Origin: Arcobacter cryaerophilus gv. crypticus
Lineage (GTDB): Bacteria > Campylobacterota > Campylobacteria > Campylobacterales > Arcobacteraceae
NCBI RefSeq assembly: GCF_002993025.1
Contig: NZ_NXGI01000004.1
Coordinates: 34,964 to 98,963 of the forward strand
DNA: 64,000 nucleotides
Reading direction: 5' to 3'
In this document: piece by piece, positions 9,070 through 17,237 of the stretch
Position numbering within the stretch: position 1 is the first letter of the stretch
Layout: every line of letters begins with the position of its first letter
Program-made: the position numbers and the translations under genes
The notes under the pieces: model-generated
The model's input: only the letters and a program-made list of their open reading frames with translations
What the model was told of the DNA's origin: nothing
The model's database searches: none

Positions 9070-10565
9070 TAAAAGAGTCTATTTTTAAACCAATCTCTTG
9101 TGGTGAGACTTTACCAGTAAATAATATTCATGCAGTTTCTACATCTATGCCAACACTTCAAGATGTAATTGATTATGAGGAACAAACACCGCAGATTTTA
9201 GAAAAAATAACAGTTGCATATCCTAGATTTATAGTTCATCCTTATCTTAAAAAACTTGCAATTTATTTAAAATCAAAATATAAAGTTAGTGATAAATATG
9301 AACTTATACTTCTTAGTAGTAAAAAGGCAGTAAAAGTTGTAAGTTCTAGATTTTATATAAATAATCCAATAGATATTGATGAAGATTTTGGTGTAATTAT
9401 GGTTTTAAAAGGAAGACAGTACCAAAAAGTTTTAAAATTTATTCAACATGTTGGGTACAATTTATCTTCAAGATTAGCAGAAGATTATCTATATAATCTA
9501 GAAATTATTTCAAATATTCATCAAGAAGAGCTTGCAGATGAAACAAAAGCAAAAAATATTCTAATTTCAACTTTATCAAATGCCTATAATCAACCTCAGA
9601 AAAACATATCTTTAACTCCTTCAGGAATGAATGCAATGTATTGTGTTTTAAAAGGAATTAAAAATATTCAAGCAAAAAATGGAAGAACTATTTTAGTTCA
9701 ACTAGGATGGCTCTATCTTGATACTATGAATATTGTAAATCACTATTTTGAAGAGAGTAAAATATTTTATGATGTTACAAATCTTGATAACTTTGAAAAT
9801 TTTTTAAAAAAAAATGGATTAAAAGTTTCAGCAATCGTTACAGAAATTCCTACAAATCCACTTGTGCAAACAGTTGATTTAAAAAAACTGAAAACTCTTT
9901 GTAAATTTTATAATATTCCTTTGGTTATAGACTCTACTTTTGCAACACCATATAATCTTAATTTAAACTCTTATGCTGATATTTATGTTGAATCATTGAC
10001 AAAATTTGCTTGTGGAAATGCAGATGTTTTAATGGGTGCAATTATTTTAAATAAAAACTCAAAAATCTCACATATTTCACAAGAGTTTTTTAAACACTGT
10101 GATGAACCATATATAAAAGATATTCAAAGATTGGCTTTAGAAATACAAGATTATAAAAATAGAGTTAAAAAAATATCTTCAAATACAAAAAAGTTAGTCG
10201 AATATTTTCAAAAATCATCTTATATAGATGAAATTTTTTACTGTTTAAGTCCAAAATATAAAGAGAATTATGAAAAACTTATGATTGATGAAAATAGTCT
10301 ATGTGGAATAATATCAATCACCTTTAAAAAAGATTTCCAAAAAGTTTATGATAGTTTAAACTTTCCAAAAGGTCCAAGCCTTGGAACTGAATTTACACTT
10401 CTTATGCCCTATACATATTTAGCACACTATGATTTAATAGTAAGTAAAGAGGGTAAAGAGTTTTTAGAAAAAATAAATCTTCCTATAAATCTTCTTAGAA
10501 TATCTGTTGGGGTTGAAAATATAGAAGATATTATTGAAGAGTTTGAAAAAATAAATAATATTTAG
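9066..10565 (+). CDS. long Cys/Met-metabolism PLP-dependent enzyme
   Basis: At 499 residues this is over 100 longer than ordinary family members. The first ~160 residues are a separate domain that I do not recognise. The rest is the PLP fold, with a conserved Asp near 289 (VIDSTFATP) and the PLP lysine at K313 in VESLTKFACGNADVLMGA. The architecture recalls the long cystathionine gamma-synthases of fungi, although similarity was judged only by layout. It is probably translated together with the preceding enzyme. Confidence 0.82.
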   Translation: MIKESIFKPISCGETLPVNNIHAVSTSMPTLQDVIDYEEQTPQILEKITVAYPRFIVHPYLKKLAIYLKSKYKVSDKYELILLSSKKAVKVVSSRFYINNPIDIDEDFGVIMVLKGRQYQKVLKFIQHVGYNLSSRLAEDYLYNLEIISNIHQEELADETKAKNILISTLSNAYNQPQKNISLTPSGMNAMYCVLKGIKNIQAKNGRTILVQLGWLYLDTMNIVNHYFEESKIFYDVTNLDNFENFLKKNGLKVSAIVTEIPTNPLVQTVDLKKLKTLCKFYNIPLVIDSTFATPYNLNLNSYADIYVESLTKFACGNADVLMGAIILNKNSKISHISQEFFKHCDEPYIKDIQRLALEIQDYKNRVKKISSNTKKLVEYFQKSSYIDEIFYCLSPKYKENYEKLMIDENSLCGIISITFKKDFQKVYDSLNFPKGPSLGTEFTLLMPYTYLAHYDLIVSKEGKEFLEKINLPINLLRISVGVENIEDIIEEFEKINNI

Positions 10566-10578
10566 GTTTAAAAAATAG

Positions 10579-11139
10579 ATGATAAAACAAGCGAATAAAA
10601 ATAATATAGAAAATATTTCAACACTTATTTACGATGCAATTCACGATATTGCAAATACTTTAACAGGTGAAAATGAAGAAAAAAAAATACTTGAAACTTT
10701 AGATTTGTATGCAAAAATGGATATAAATAGATTGAGTTACAAAAATATTTGGGTTTATGAGCTAGATAATCAAAATATTGCCTTAATAATTGCCTATAAT
10801 TCAAATGATGTAGAAAAACTAGATAATCCAATACTCAAGCACTTAAAAACAAAAAATATTTTTTTAGACTCTTTTGAAAAAGAGTGCTTTAAAGATGAGT
10901 TTTATATAGATACAATTAGTGTTCTAAAAGATTTTCAAGGTAATGGAATAGCAAAAGAGTTATTTAGTTTTATTGAAAATAAAGCAAAAAAGCTAGGATT
11001 TAAAAAACTTTCACTTTTGGTTGATTTTGAAAATAAAAAAGCATTGGCTTTATATGAAAAATTAGGCTTTGAAAAAAATGAGATACTTAAAGTTTCAGGA
11101 AGCAACTTTTATCATATGATAAAAAAATTAAATTTATAA
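10579..11139 (+). CDS. GNAT-family N-acetyltransferase
   Basis: A 186-residue protein. The acetyl-CoA binding segment is DTISVLKDFQGNGIAKELF (near 111-129, with the Q-x-x-G-x-G/A core), followed by the typical C-terminal strand KALALYEKLGFEKNE. The acceptor substrate is unknown. It follows the PLP enzymes after 13 bases and probably shares their transcript. Confidence 0.88.
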   Translation: MIKQANKNNIENISTLIYDAIHDIANTLTGENEEKKILETLDLYAKMDINRLSYKNIWVYELDNQNIALIIAYNSNDVEKLDNPILKHLKTKNIFLDSFEKECFKDEFYIDTISVLKDFQGNGIAKELFSFIENKAKKLGFKKLSLLVDFENKKALALYEKLGFEKNEILKVSGSNFYHMIKKLNL

Positions 11140-11147
11140 AAGGAAAA

Positions 11148-11471
11148 ATGATGTCAAAAAAAATATATTGTATAGCTTCATTTGAAGCAAAAGAAGGTTT
11201 AAACGAACAGTTATTTAAAGTACTGCAATCTTTAGAACCACAAACTATAAGAGAAGATGGTTGTATTCAATATATTGTTACAAAACATATAAGTCATCCA
11301 AATGCAACTGGAAAAAGCTTTCCAATAGTATTTAATGAAATTTGGGAATCAAAAGAGGCTTTTGAGCTTCACTGTAATAAACCTTATATCAAAGAGTTTT
11401 TTCATAAACATTGTGTTTTAAAAGATGGACTTGTAAAAGATTTTAATGTTTGTGTTTATAGTGATGAATAA
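11148..11471 (+). CDS. antibiotic biosynthesis monooxygenase-like (ABM) protein
   Basis: A 107-residue single-domain protein. It has the dimeric alpha/beta ABM pattern: a first strand with an ASFEAKEGLNEQL segment, CIQYIVTKH, and an FNEIWESKEAFELHCNKPYIKEF block with the characteristic W and H. Relatives include quinol monooxygenases (YgiN). There are two adjacent ATGs; the second (11151) has better spacing from the AGGA site. Confidence 0.8.
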   Translation: MMSKKIYCIASFEAKEGLNEQLFKVLQSLEPQTIREDGCIQYIVTKHISHPNATGKSFPIVFNEIWESKEAFELHCNKPYIKEFFHKHCVLKDGLVKDFNVCVYSDE

Positions 11472-11546
11472 TAACTTTATTAAATTTTTCTGGAATTGAA
11501 ATTTAAAGCTCTATTATTAACTAAATTTTATAATATTAAAAATACT

Positions 11547-12278
11547 TTAAGAAAAAATTCCAGAGCTAATAAGCATCAAAAATGCTAGAATAAACATAAA
11601 AATAGGTGCAACTATCTCTAATATATTTACAATATTTTTAGAGTTTGAAGATATTTTATGTAAACTTACTCCAAAAAATGATGAAGAAAAAATCACAACA
11701 GCCATACCAAGGCTAATACTAATGCTAGCTAAAAATACTGCAAAATAAGTTTTAAGTAAACAAGCATACATAAATAATAAAATAGTTCCTGGACATGGAA
11801 CTATTCCAGCTGTTAAAACAAATATTAAATCTTGTTTTTTACTTCTTTTTTCAAAAATTACTGGCTTATTTTTAGAAGGTGCTATAAAATTTATTTTTTG
11901 AAAATTTGAAGAAAATTTTGTTGCTTTTGTATCAGACTTACAAACCACACAAGAACAATATTTTTTCTTTAATTTTCTATACAAAATAAAAATTGCTAAA
12001 AACATAATTATAACAGCACTTAAAGCTGTAATATATGTAGCCGAATTTGATACGAAACCACTTAATGCTGTTTGAAGAATTAAAATAGATATTAAAACTA
12101 TAATCAAAGCTCCAAATATATGTACAAACGCTGTTAAAACAGAGATTATAAAAGCTTCAAAATATGTACTTTTTTGAGATGAGAAGTATGAAAATGCAAA
12201 AAATTTACCATGTCCTGGTCCAATAGAGTGAATAACACCATAAAGAAAAGATGCTATTAATAGAAAAATAAAGCAAAT
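11547..12278 (-). pseudogene. NicO/RcnA-type metal permease domain, frame-disrupted from the upstream gene
   Basis: The open frame runs from an in-frame TAA just above 12278 down to 11547. Its first recognisable helix contains the essential motif GVIHSIGPGHGK, followed by several membrane helices, a Cys-rich loop (CSCVVCK) where other members have a His-rich loop, and GIVPCPGTILLFMYA. The only ATG, at 12107, lies after the first motif and would remove it. The upstream DUF1007-like frame ends in an amphipathic helix usual just before this permease. Adding one T to the T5 tract at 12264-12268 would join both into one protein of about 487 residues. An ATT start at 12276-12278 behind a GGAG is the alternative. 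Confidence 0.7.
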
Positions 12279-13009
12279 TTATCTCCATTTTCAATATCTA
12301 CTAAATGTTTTTTTATATCTTCTGTAAATCTATCAACTCTATTTTTTGGTGCATCACCCTGCTCTTCTTCAAACTTTATATCTTGTTCTTTTTCTTGATT
12401 AAAAGTATTGTTTATTGAATCTTCATTTTTAATATCTTCAAAATTTAAAGCTAGTTTATTATCATTAAAAATATAATTTACTTCATTTATCTTTGTTGAT
12501 TTGTTAAATTCATAAAAAGTATCAATTTTTTGATTTTTTGCTTCAAATATTGTAAAAAAATATCCATCTTTATCAAAAATTACAATTTTAATACTAGATT
12601 TATCATAAATTATTTGATTTAATTCAATATTATACTCAAATCTCAAAATTCCATTTTGAAAACTAATTTGATATTTTTTAACTACAAAATCTAATTTTAT
12701 CTCTTTTTTTCCATTATCAAAATAGATATTTGTTATAAAGTTTTTTGAAAACAGATATTCAACTAAAGAGTCTTCTATAAGCTTTAACTCTTTATTATCA
12801 AAACTTTTATCTAGATTTAAATCATAAATTAAAAGTAATTCTTCCGTAAACTCTTTTTCAAATTCCCATTTTATATCTATGTTTTTTATACTATCATTTT
12901 CTAATTTTATATCTGTAAAGATATTTGTTTTTGGAGTATAAACTGAGCATAAAGCACATCCAAAAAGGATGCCTTTTACAATAAAAAATAGAACTAGAAA
13001 TCTAATCAT
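12257..13009 (-). CDS. DUF1007-like periplasmic domain of a NicO transporter
   Basis: A 250-residue frame with an N-terminal signal peptide (1-17) and a Cys-containing segment (FGCALCSVYTP). A beta-rich periplasmic part resembling DUF1007 proteins follows, with DLNLDKSFDNKELKLIEDSL near 65-85 reminiscent of the family's calcium-loop-like segment. Residues 205-245 are charged and end in an amphipathic helix (RFTEDIKKHL). The frame stops right after a T5 tract, where the NicO domain starts in the other frame. It overlaps znuA by four bases, so it should be co-expressed with a zinc-binding protein. Confidence 0.75.
   Translation of the reverse strand: MIRFLVLFFIVKGILFGCALCSVYTPKTNIFTDIKLENDSIKNIDIKWEFEKEFTEELLLIYDLNLDKSFDNKELKLIEDSLVEYLFSKNFITNIYFDNGKKEIKLDFVVKKYQISFQNGILRFEYNIELNQIIYDKSSIKIVIFDKDGYFFTIFEAKNQKIDTFYEFNKSTKINEVNYIFNDNKLALNFEDIKNEDSINNTFNQEKEQDIKFEEEQGDAPKNRVDRFTEDIKKHLVDIENGDKFALFFY
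12264..12268 (-). other. T5 homopolymer at the DUF1007/NicO frame break
   Basis: On the coding strand the sequence reads TTA TTT TTC TAT TAA. One extra T would give TTA TTT TTT CTA TTA and restore a continuous reading frame into the NicO permease. The tract could be a phase-variable site, a ribosomal -1 shift site, a real mutation or a sequencing error. Confidence 0.6.
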
Positions 13010-13914
13010 TTATAACTTTTTGCAATCTCATTTGCTACTAGAAGCATATTATTGTACCAATCATCACTTAATGGATTTATAGATACTACATTTGCACCAA
13101 TATTTTGTGAAATTGTTTTTGCACTTTTTTGTGAAAATTGAGGTGCGACAAATACTATTTTTATATTATGTTTTTTTGCTTCTTCTACTAATTTAAGTAA
13201 CTCATTTGGTTTTGGCTCTTTCCCTTCCATCTCAATAGAGATTTGCTCAATATCATACCTTTTAGCAAAATATCCCCAAGATGGATGAAAAACCATAAAT
13301 GCAGAATCTTTATATGGTTTTAAAATATTTTTTATTTCATTATCTAAACCATCAAGCTCTTTTACAAATTCTTCATAATTAGCTTTATAAAAATCACTAT
13401 TTTGTTCATCTATTTTAATCATTGTTTCATAAATATTTTTTGCTTGAGTTTTTACACTTATTGGGTCTAACCAAATATGAGGATCAAGTCCATCTTCTGC
13501 ATGAGAGTGTTTATTTTTATTTTCATGTTTATCATGAGAATGCTTATGCTTTTTGTGCTCATCTTCTTCATCATGATGAGAGTGTTCAACCATAGCAATT
13601 TTTTCTACTCCAATAGTTGTATCAACAAAAATTGTATTTTTTGCATTTTGTTTAAATCTTTTAATCCAAGCTTTTTCACTAGGTTCACCTATCATAAAAT
13701 AAGCTTTTGAATTACCCAAAGATTTCATCTGAGATGTTTTTGGTTCAAAATTATGAGGAGAACTTCCTGGCTTTACCATAACATTAATATCAAATTTATC
13801 TTTTACTATTTTTTGTACAAAATACTTTTGTGGTAAAATTGTAACTGTTAACTCCTGCTTTGAAGCAAATAAAATTGTTGTAAACAACATAAAAACTACT
13901 AAATAATTTCTCAT
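13006..13914 (-). CDS. znuA: zinc ABC-type substrate-binding protein ZnuA
   Basis: A 302-residue periplasmic metal-binding protein (cluster A-1) with a signal peptide (1-17). The metal-binding His is in KPGSSPHNFEP (near 55), and the His-rich acidic loop typical of zinc-specific ZnuA (HSHHDEEDEHKKHKHSHDKH) lies at about 111-140. HIWLDP and FHPSWGYFA are also present. No znuB or znuC is adjacent; the gene is instead followed by the DUF1007/NicO pair. It is divergent from a Fur-family gene with two palindromes between them. Confidence 0.93.
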   Translation of the reverse strand: MRNYLVVFMLFTTILFASKQELTVTILPQKYFVQKIVKDKFDINVMVKPGSSPHNFEPKTSQMKSLGNSKAYFMIGEPSEKAWIKRFKQNAKNTIFVDTTIGVEKIAMVEHSHHDEEDEHKKHKHSHDKHENKNKHSHAEDGLDPHIWLDPISVKTQAKNIYETMIKIDEQNSDFYKANYEEFVKELDGLDNEIKNILKPYKDSAFMVFHPSWGYFAKRYDIEQISIEMEGKEPKPNELLKLVEEAKKHNIKIVFVAPQFSQKSAKTISQNIGANVVSINPLSDDWYNNMLLVANEIAKSYK

Positions 13915-13940
13915 ATTTATCCTTTGTGTTTAGTATATTA

Positions 13941-13955
13941 TGCAACTAGGTTGCA
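13941..13955. promoter_or_regulatory. perfect palindrome between znuA and the fur-family gene
   Basis: TGCAAC-TAG-GTTGCA is a perfect 6-3-6 inverted repeat, 27 bases from the znuA start. It is a good candidate operator for the Fur/Zur-like protein encoded next door. A related copy lies 49 bases away. Confidence 0.55.
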
Positions 13956-13989
13956 AATTTTTTGACATTCTAAACTTTTTATTCTTTAA

Positions 13990-14004
13990 TGCAACTTAGT
14001 AGCA
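13990..14004. promoter_or_regulatory. second, imperfect copy of the palindrome
   Basis: TGCAAC-TTA-GTAGCA matches the neighbouring palindrome with one mismatch in the right half. It lies 30 bases before the fur-family start codon, consistent with autoregulation. Confidence 0.45.
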
Positions 14005-14033
14005 CTTAATTAAATTTTAGTTAGAATAAATTT

Positions 14034-14396
14034 ATGATAAAAGAAAATTTTTCAAATATAAAACTTACAAGTGCCAGAAAATCTATCTTGGATATACTTA
14101 TAAACTCAAGTAAACCATTAAGTTACGAAGATATAAAAGATAAAATATCTATGGATAAAGCAACTTTTTACAGAAATATCACAATTTTTGAAGAAGAAAA
14201 TCTTATAAACTCTTTTGAATCAAATGATAAAAAAAGATATTTTGAAATAAAAGATATAGACCATTCACACTTTGTTTGCAATAACTGCTCAAATATTGAG
14301 TGCATTTTTGAAAAACCAAATTTTCTTTTACAAGATTATAAAATTGAAAATATTATCCTAAAAGGAAAATGTAAGGAGTGCAATAAAAATGGCTAA
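14034..14396 (+). CDS. Fur-family metal-responsive repressor (Zur or Fur-like)
   Basis: A compact 120-residue Fur-family protein. The winged helix covers residues 1-80, with the recognition helix near ISMDKATFYRNITIFEEENL. The dimerisation domain has HSHFVCNNC, a following Cys and a C-terminal CKECNKNG, which form the structural zinc site. The divergent znuA gene argues for zinc sensing, while the downstream iron-related cluster argues for iron. It overlaps nhaA by eight bases, so it heads the rightward operon. Confidence 0.88.
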   Translation: MIKENFSNIKLTSARKSILDILINSSKPLSYEDIKDKISMDKATFYRNITIFEEENLINSFESNDKKRYFEIKDIDHSHFVCNNCSNIECIFEKPNFLLQDYKIENIILKGKCKECNKNG

Positions 14397-15654
14397 AATA
14401 CTTTCTGCTAGCTACTTAAGAAAAATTGTTAACATAAAAAATCAATACAAATTTATAAGAAGCTTTATATCAACTGCAACTTTAAGTGGGATTCAGCTCT
14501 TTTTGGTAACAGTTTTGGCTGTTTACATAGCAAACTCTATATTTGCTCCACAATATTTCGAAATTTTAAAAACTCATTTTAGTTTCTCTTTTGGAACACA
14601 TACTTTTTCTATGAGCCTTCAGCATTGGATAAACGATGTTTTAATGGCACTATTTTTCTTAGTTGTTGGTCTTGAAATAAAAAGAGACATGCTAATAGGT
14701 GAGCTTTCAAGCATTAAAAAAGCATCTTTCCCTATAATTGCAGCACTTGGCGGAATGGTTATTCCAGCAATACTATATTTAAGTGTAAATCAATCTCATC
14801 CAACAGGATTTGGAATTCCTATGGCTACAGATATTGCTTTTGCTTTAGGAATTTTAATGCTTTTAGGAAAAAGAGTTAGCCTATCTTTAAAAGTATTTTT
14901 AGTAACTTTAGCTGTTGTAGATGATTTAGGTGCAATAGTTGTAGTTGCAATATTTTATACAAGTGAACTTCATTATGATTTTTTAATTTATTCAGTTTTA
15001 ACATATTTTATTCTTATGATTTTTAACTATTTTAATTTAGTACGTGTTATGCCTTACTTATTTGTTGGTATTTTTCTATGGATTTTTATACATAGTTCTG
15101 GTATTCACTCTACAGTAGCTGGAATTCTTCTAGCTTTTGTAATTCCTTTAAAAGCAAAAAATACAACTGTTGAAGAGATTGAAGAGCATAACTCAAAAAG
15201 TCCACTTTTAAGAGTTGAAAATGCTCTTCATAACTTTAGTGCATTTATCATAATGCCTATTTTTGCTTTTGCAAATGCAGGTGTTGAGCTAGATTTTGCA
15301 AGTGTTGTAGATAATAAAACAATTGTTCTTGGAGTATTTTTAGGTTTACTTATTGGTAAACCTATTGGTATTTTAGCTTCAACTTATATTGCATCAAAAT
15401 TTAAAATTAGTGAAAAACCATCAAATGTAACTTGGAGTGAAATTTTAGCTGTTGGATTCTTAGCAGGAATTGGATTTACAATGTCAATTTTTATCTCAGT
15501 TCTAGCTTTTGATGATCCACATATTGTAAGTGCTGTAAAAATTGGTATTTTTGCTAGTTCAATTAGTGCTGCAATTATTGGAGTACTTCTTCTTATAATT
15601 CTAGGAAAAAAAGAGACTCAAAAAGAGTTTCTAGAAGGTCTAAATGATAAATAG
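14389..15654 (+). CDS. nhaA: Na+/H+ antiporter NhaA
   Basis: A 421-residue inner-membrane antiporter exchanging sodium for protons. Multiple hydrophobic helices are present, with the family motifs LMALFFLVVGLEIKRD, GIPMATDIAFALGIL and the ion-binding aspartate pair in AVVDDLGAIVVVAIFYT. Length is typical. It is inserted between the Fur-family gene and the iron-cluster genes and overlaps the next gene by 11 bases, so it is transcribed with them. Confidence 0.96.
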   Translation: MAKILSASYLRKIVNIKNQYKFIRSFISTATLSGIQLFLVTVLAVYIANSIFAPQYFEILKTHFSFSFGTHTFSMSLQHWINDVLMALFFLVVGLEIKRDMLIGELSSIKKASFPIIAALGGMVIPAILYLSVNQSHPTGFGIPMATDIAFALGILMLLGKRVSLSLKVFLVTLAVVDDLGAIVVVAIFYTSELHYDFLIYSVLTYFILMIFNYFNLVRVMPYLFVGIFLWIFIHSSGIHSTVAGILLAFVIPLKAKNTTVEEIEEHNSKSPLLRVENALHNFSAFIIMPIFAFANAGVELDFASVVDNKTIVLGVFLGLLIGKPIGILASTYIASKFKISEKPSNVTWSEILAVGFLAGIGFTMSIFISVLAFDDPHIVSAVKIGIFASSISAAIIGVLLLIILGKKETQKEFLEGLNDK

Positions 15655-15958
15655 TGAAACTATAATAAAACTTTCTAGTTATTTTACTATTATTGCTCAT
15701 AGTCCTGGAAGATTAAGAGTTAGAGTAAATCCAAAAATAGTTAATGAAGGAGATAATATATCTTTAGATGATATTACAAATCTACCAAAAAAAATATCTG
15801 GTATTGAAGAGATTAAAATAAATAAAATTATAGCCTCAGTTACAATTACATATAACCCCACTATTTTTAAGCCAAAACTTTGGGAAGATTTGATAAAAAA
15901 TGAAAATATAGATGAAATAACACAAATAATAAATAATCTTGCAAAGGAGTCTATTTAA
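15644..15958 (+). CDS. HMA-like small protein with Arg-rich motif
   Basis: A 104-residue protein with a ferredoxin-like, heavy-metal-associated (HMA2-type) pattern but no CXXC metal site. It carries the motif HSPGRLRVRVNP (20-31). An arginine-rich SPGRLR-like motif in an HMA-like domain is, as I recall, a feature of fez (ferrosome) proteins. Its sequence style echoes the first 70 residues of the P-type ATPase downstream (HQKGLRARYK). The stop overlaps the next start. Confidence 0.72.
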   Translation: MINSETIIKLSSYFTIIAHSPGRLRVRVNPKIVNEGDNISLDDITNLPKKISGIEEIKINKIIASVTITYNPTIFKPKLWEDLIKNENIDEITQIINNLAKESI

Positions 15959-16641
15959 TGGCGATTGACTACAACATTTTAATTCAAAAAAGAGTTGATT
16001 TAAATTCAAATATCAATATTGATGAGCAGATTTTACAAATTGCTATTTATGATGAGTTTAAAGCTTACGAAACTTACAGCAAAATAATTGAATCTTTTGG
16101 AAATATAAATCCATTTATAAATATAAAAGAGTCTGAAGCAGTACACTATAGTATGCTTATAAAATTGGCAGAAAAATATGGTGTAGAAGTTCCAATTAAT
16201 GACTGGAAAGATAAAATAGAAATACCAAATAATCTAATAGAGTGTTATGAATTAGGAGTTGCAGGAGAAATTGAAAATATTGCTATGTACAATAATCTTT
16301 TAACAAACTCAACAAAAAGTGATATTACAGATACACTTTTCAGACTTCAAGCTGCTTCTTTTAACAATCATTTACCAGCTTTTAGATCTTGTGTAATAAA
16401 TCATTACAATGCCTTTAGCTCTTCTTCAAATAGTGAGGATATTATGCAAAAAATGCAAGAGTATCAAGAGATTGTAAATAATCTTATGAGTGGAAATATA
16501 GATGAAAGTACAATTTCAAATCTTAGTTCAAAACTATTTTCAAATATAAGTTTTCAATTTTTAGGTGGAGCTGTTAGTGGAGCCGCAATTATAGCGCTTT
16601 TAAATCAGTTTTTAGAAAATCAAAATTCAAACAAGGAGTAA
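15958..16641 (+). CDS. membrane-anchored ferritin-like protein
   Basis: A 227-residue protein whose first ~150 residues form a ferritin-like four-helix pattern close to the DUF2202 type. Candidate iron ligands are E38, E60 and H63 (ESEAVHY), E104 and E106, and H138. The usual Glu two residues before H138 is Asn here, so the diiron site may be incomplete. A Gln/Asn/Ser linker leads to a C-terminal hydrophobic helix (about 200-219, FLGGAVSGAAIIALL), so it is membrane-tethered. The context suggests iron handling. Confidence 0.75.
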   Translation: MAIDYNILIQKRVDLNSNINIDEQILQIAIYDEFKAYETYSKIIESFGNINPFINIKESEAVHYSMLIKLAEKYGVEVPINDWKDKIEIPNNLIECYELGVAGEIENIAMYNNLLTNSTKSDITDTLFRLQAASFNNHLPAFRSCVINHYNAFSSSSNSEDIMQKMQEYQEIVNNLMSGNIDESTISNLSSKLFSNISFQFLGGAVSGAAIIALLNQFLENQNSNKE

Positions 16642-16644
16642 AAA

Positions 16645-16884
16645 ATGGCATTACCATTTATAGCTGGTTTAGCTCTTGGAGCTTTGGGAGTTGTTGCTTA
16701 TAAAAATAGAGAAATTATTAAAAAAAAGGGTGAGATTTTTTTTAATGATGCAAAAGAAAAAGGTGAGATTTTAAAAAAAGATATTGAAACAAAAATTTCA
16801 CAAACAAAAAAGAAGTTTGAAAAAGAAGATACAAAAAAGGTAGTTAAAAAACCAAAAACTACTCAAACTAAAGAGGCAAATTGA
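16645..16884 (+). CDS. small membrane protein with lysine-rich tail
   Basis: A 79-residue protein: one glycine-rich hydrophobic helix (LPFIAGLALGALGVVAY, residues 3-19), then a Lys/Glu-rich, probably coiled-coil or disordered tail with a very basic end. It resembles YtxH-like small membrane proteins. No enzyme motif is present. It starts three bases after the ferritin-like gene and overlaps the next start by one base. Confidence 0.75.
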   Translation: MALPFIAGLALGALGVVAYKNREIIKKKGEIFFNDAKEKGEILKKDIETKISQTKKKFEKEDTKKVVKKPKTTQTKEAN

Positions 16885-17237
16885 TGAAAAATATAAATAC
16901 AGGAACACCTAGAAATGTTTTAGGTCATGTAATAAGTGGTGCAATAGCAAGTGCTGTTATTAGTGGTGCAATAAATTATAAAAAGTATCAAAACGGTCAA
17001 TTAAAAAAATGTGAAGCAATAAAAGATATAACAAAAAAAGCAACTCAAGGTGCTATTGTGACAGGAAGTGCAATTGCAACAACAAACTATATTGGTGAAG
17101 GAAACTATCTTAGAGCTTTAACATCAGCATCTATTGGAATGGCTGGAATTTATGCATTAGAAATAATTGAAGAAAAACTAGAGCAAAAGTACTTAATAAA
17201 CCAAAATCTACAATTAGAGGAAAACTCAAATGACTAA
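16884..17237 (+). CDS. glycine-zipper membrane protein
   Basis: A 117-residue protein. The ATG at 16884 is preferred over the TTG three bases earlier. It has three hydrophobic glycine/alanine stretches with small residues at regular spacing (VISGAIASAVISGAI, 14-28; GAIVTGSAIATTNYIG, about 53-68; ALTSASIGMAGIYAL, about 78-92). This pattern favours close helix packing and could shape or crowd a membrane. I do not recognise a named family with certainty. Its stop overlaps the next start by eight bases. Confidence 0.75.
   Translation: MKNINTGTPRNVLGHVISGAIASAVISGAINYKKYQNGQLKKCEAIKDITKKATQGAIVTGSAIATTNYIGEGNYLRALTSASIGMAGIYALEIIEEKLEQKYLINQNLQLEENSND

Noticed and set aside
11484..11563. Inverted repeat CTGGAATT/AATTCCAG between convergent genes
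   Set aside because: The arms are about 60 bases apart and one lies inside a coding region; too weak to call a terminator.
12262..12271. Efficient programmed -1 frameshift at the DUF1007/NicO junction
   Set aside because: The heptamer reads A TTT TTC, which is not an ideal X XXY YYZ slippery site, and no clear stimulatory hairpin was seen; kept only as one option.
13477..13710. 77-codon frame opposite the znuA His-rich loop
   Set aside because: It is antisense to the repetitive His codons of znuA and encodes a Met/Phe-rich product with no binding site.
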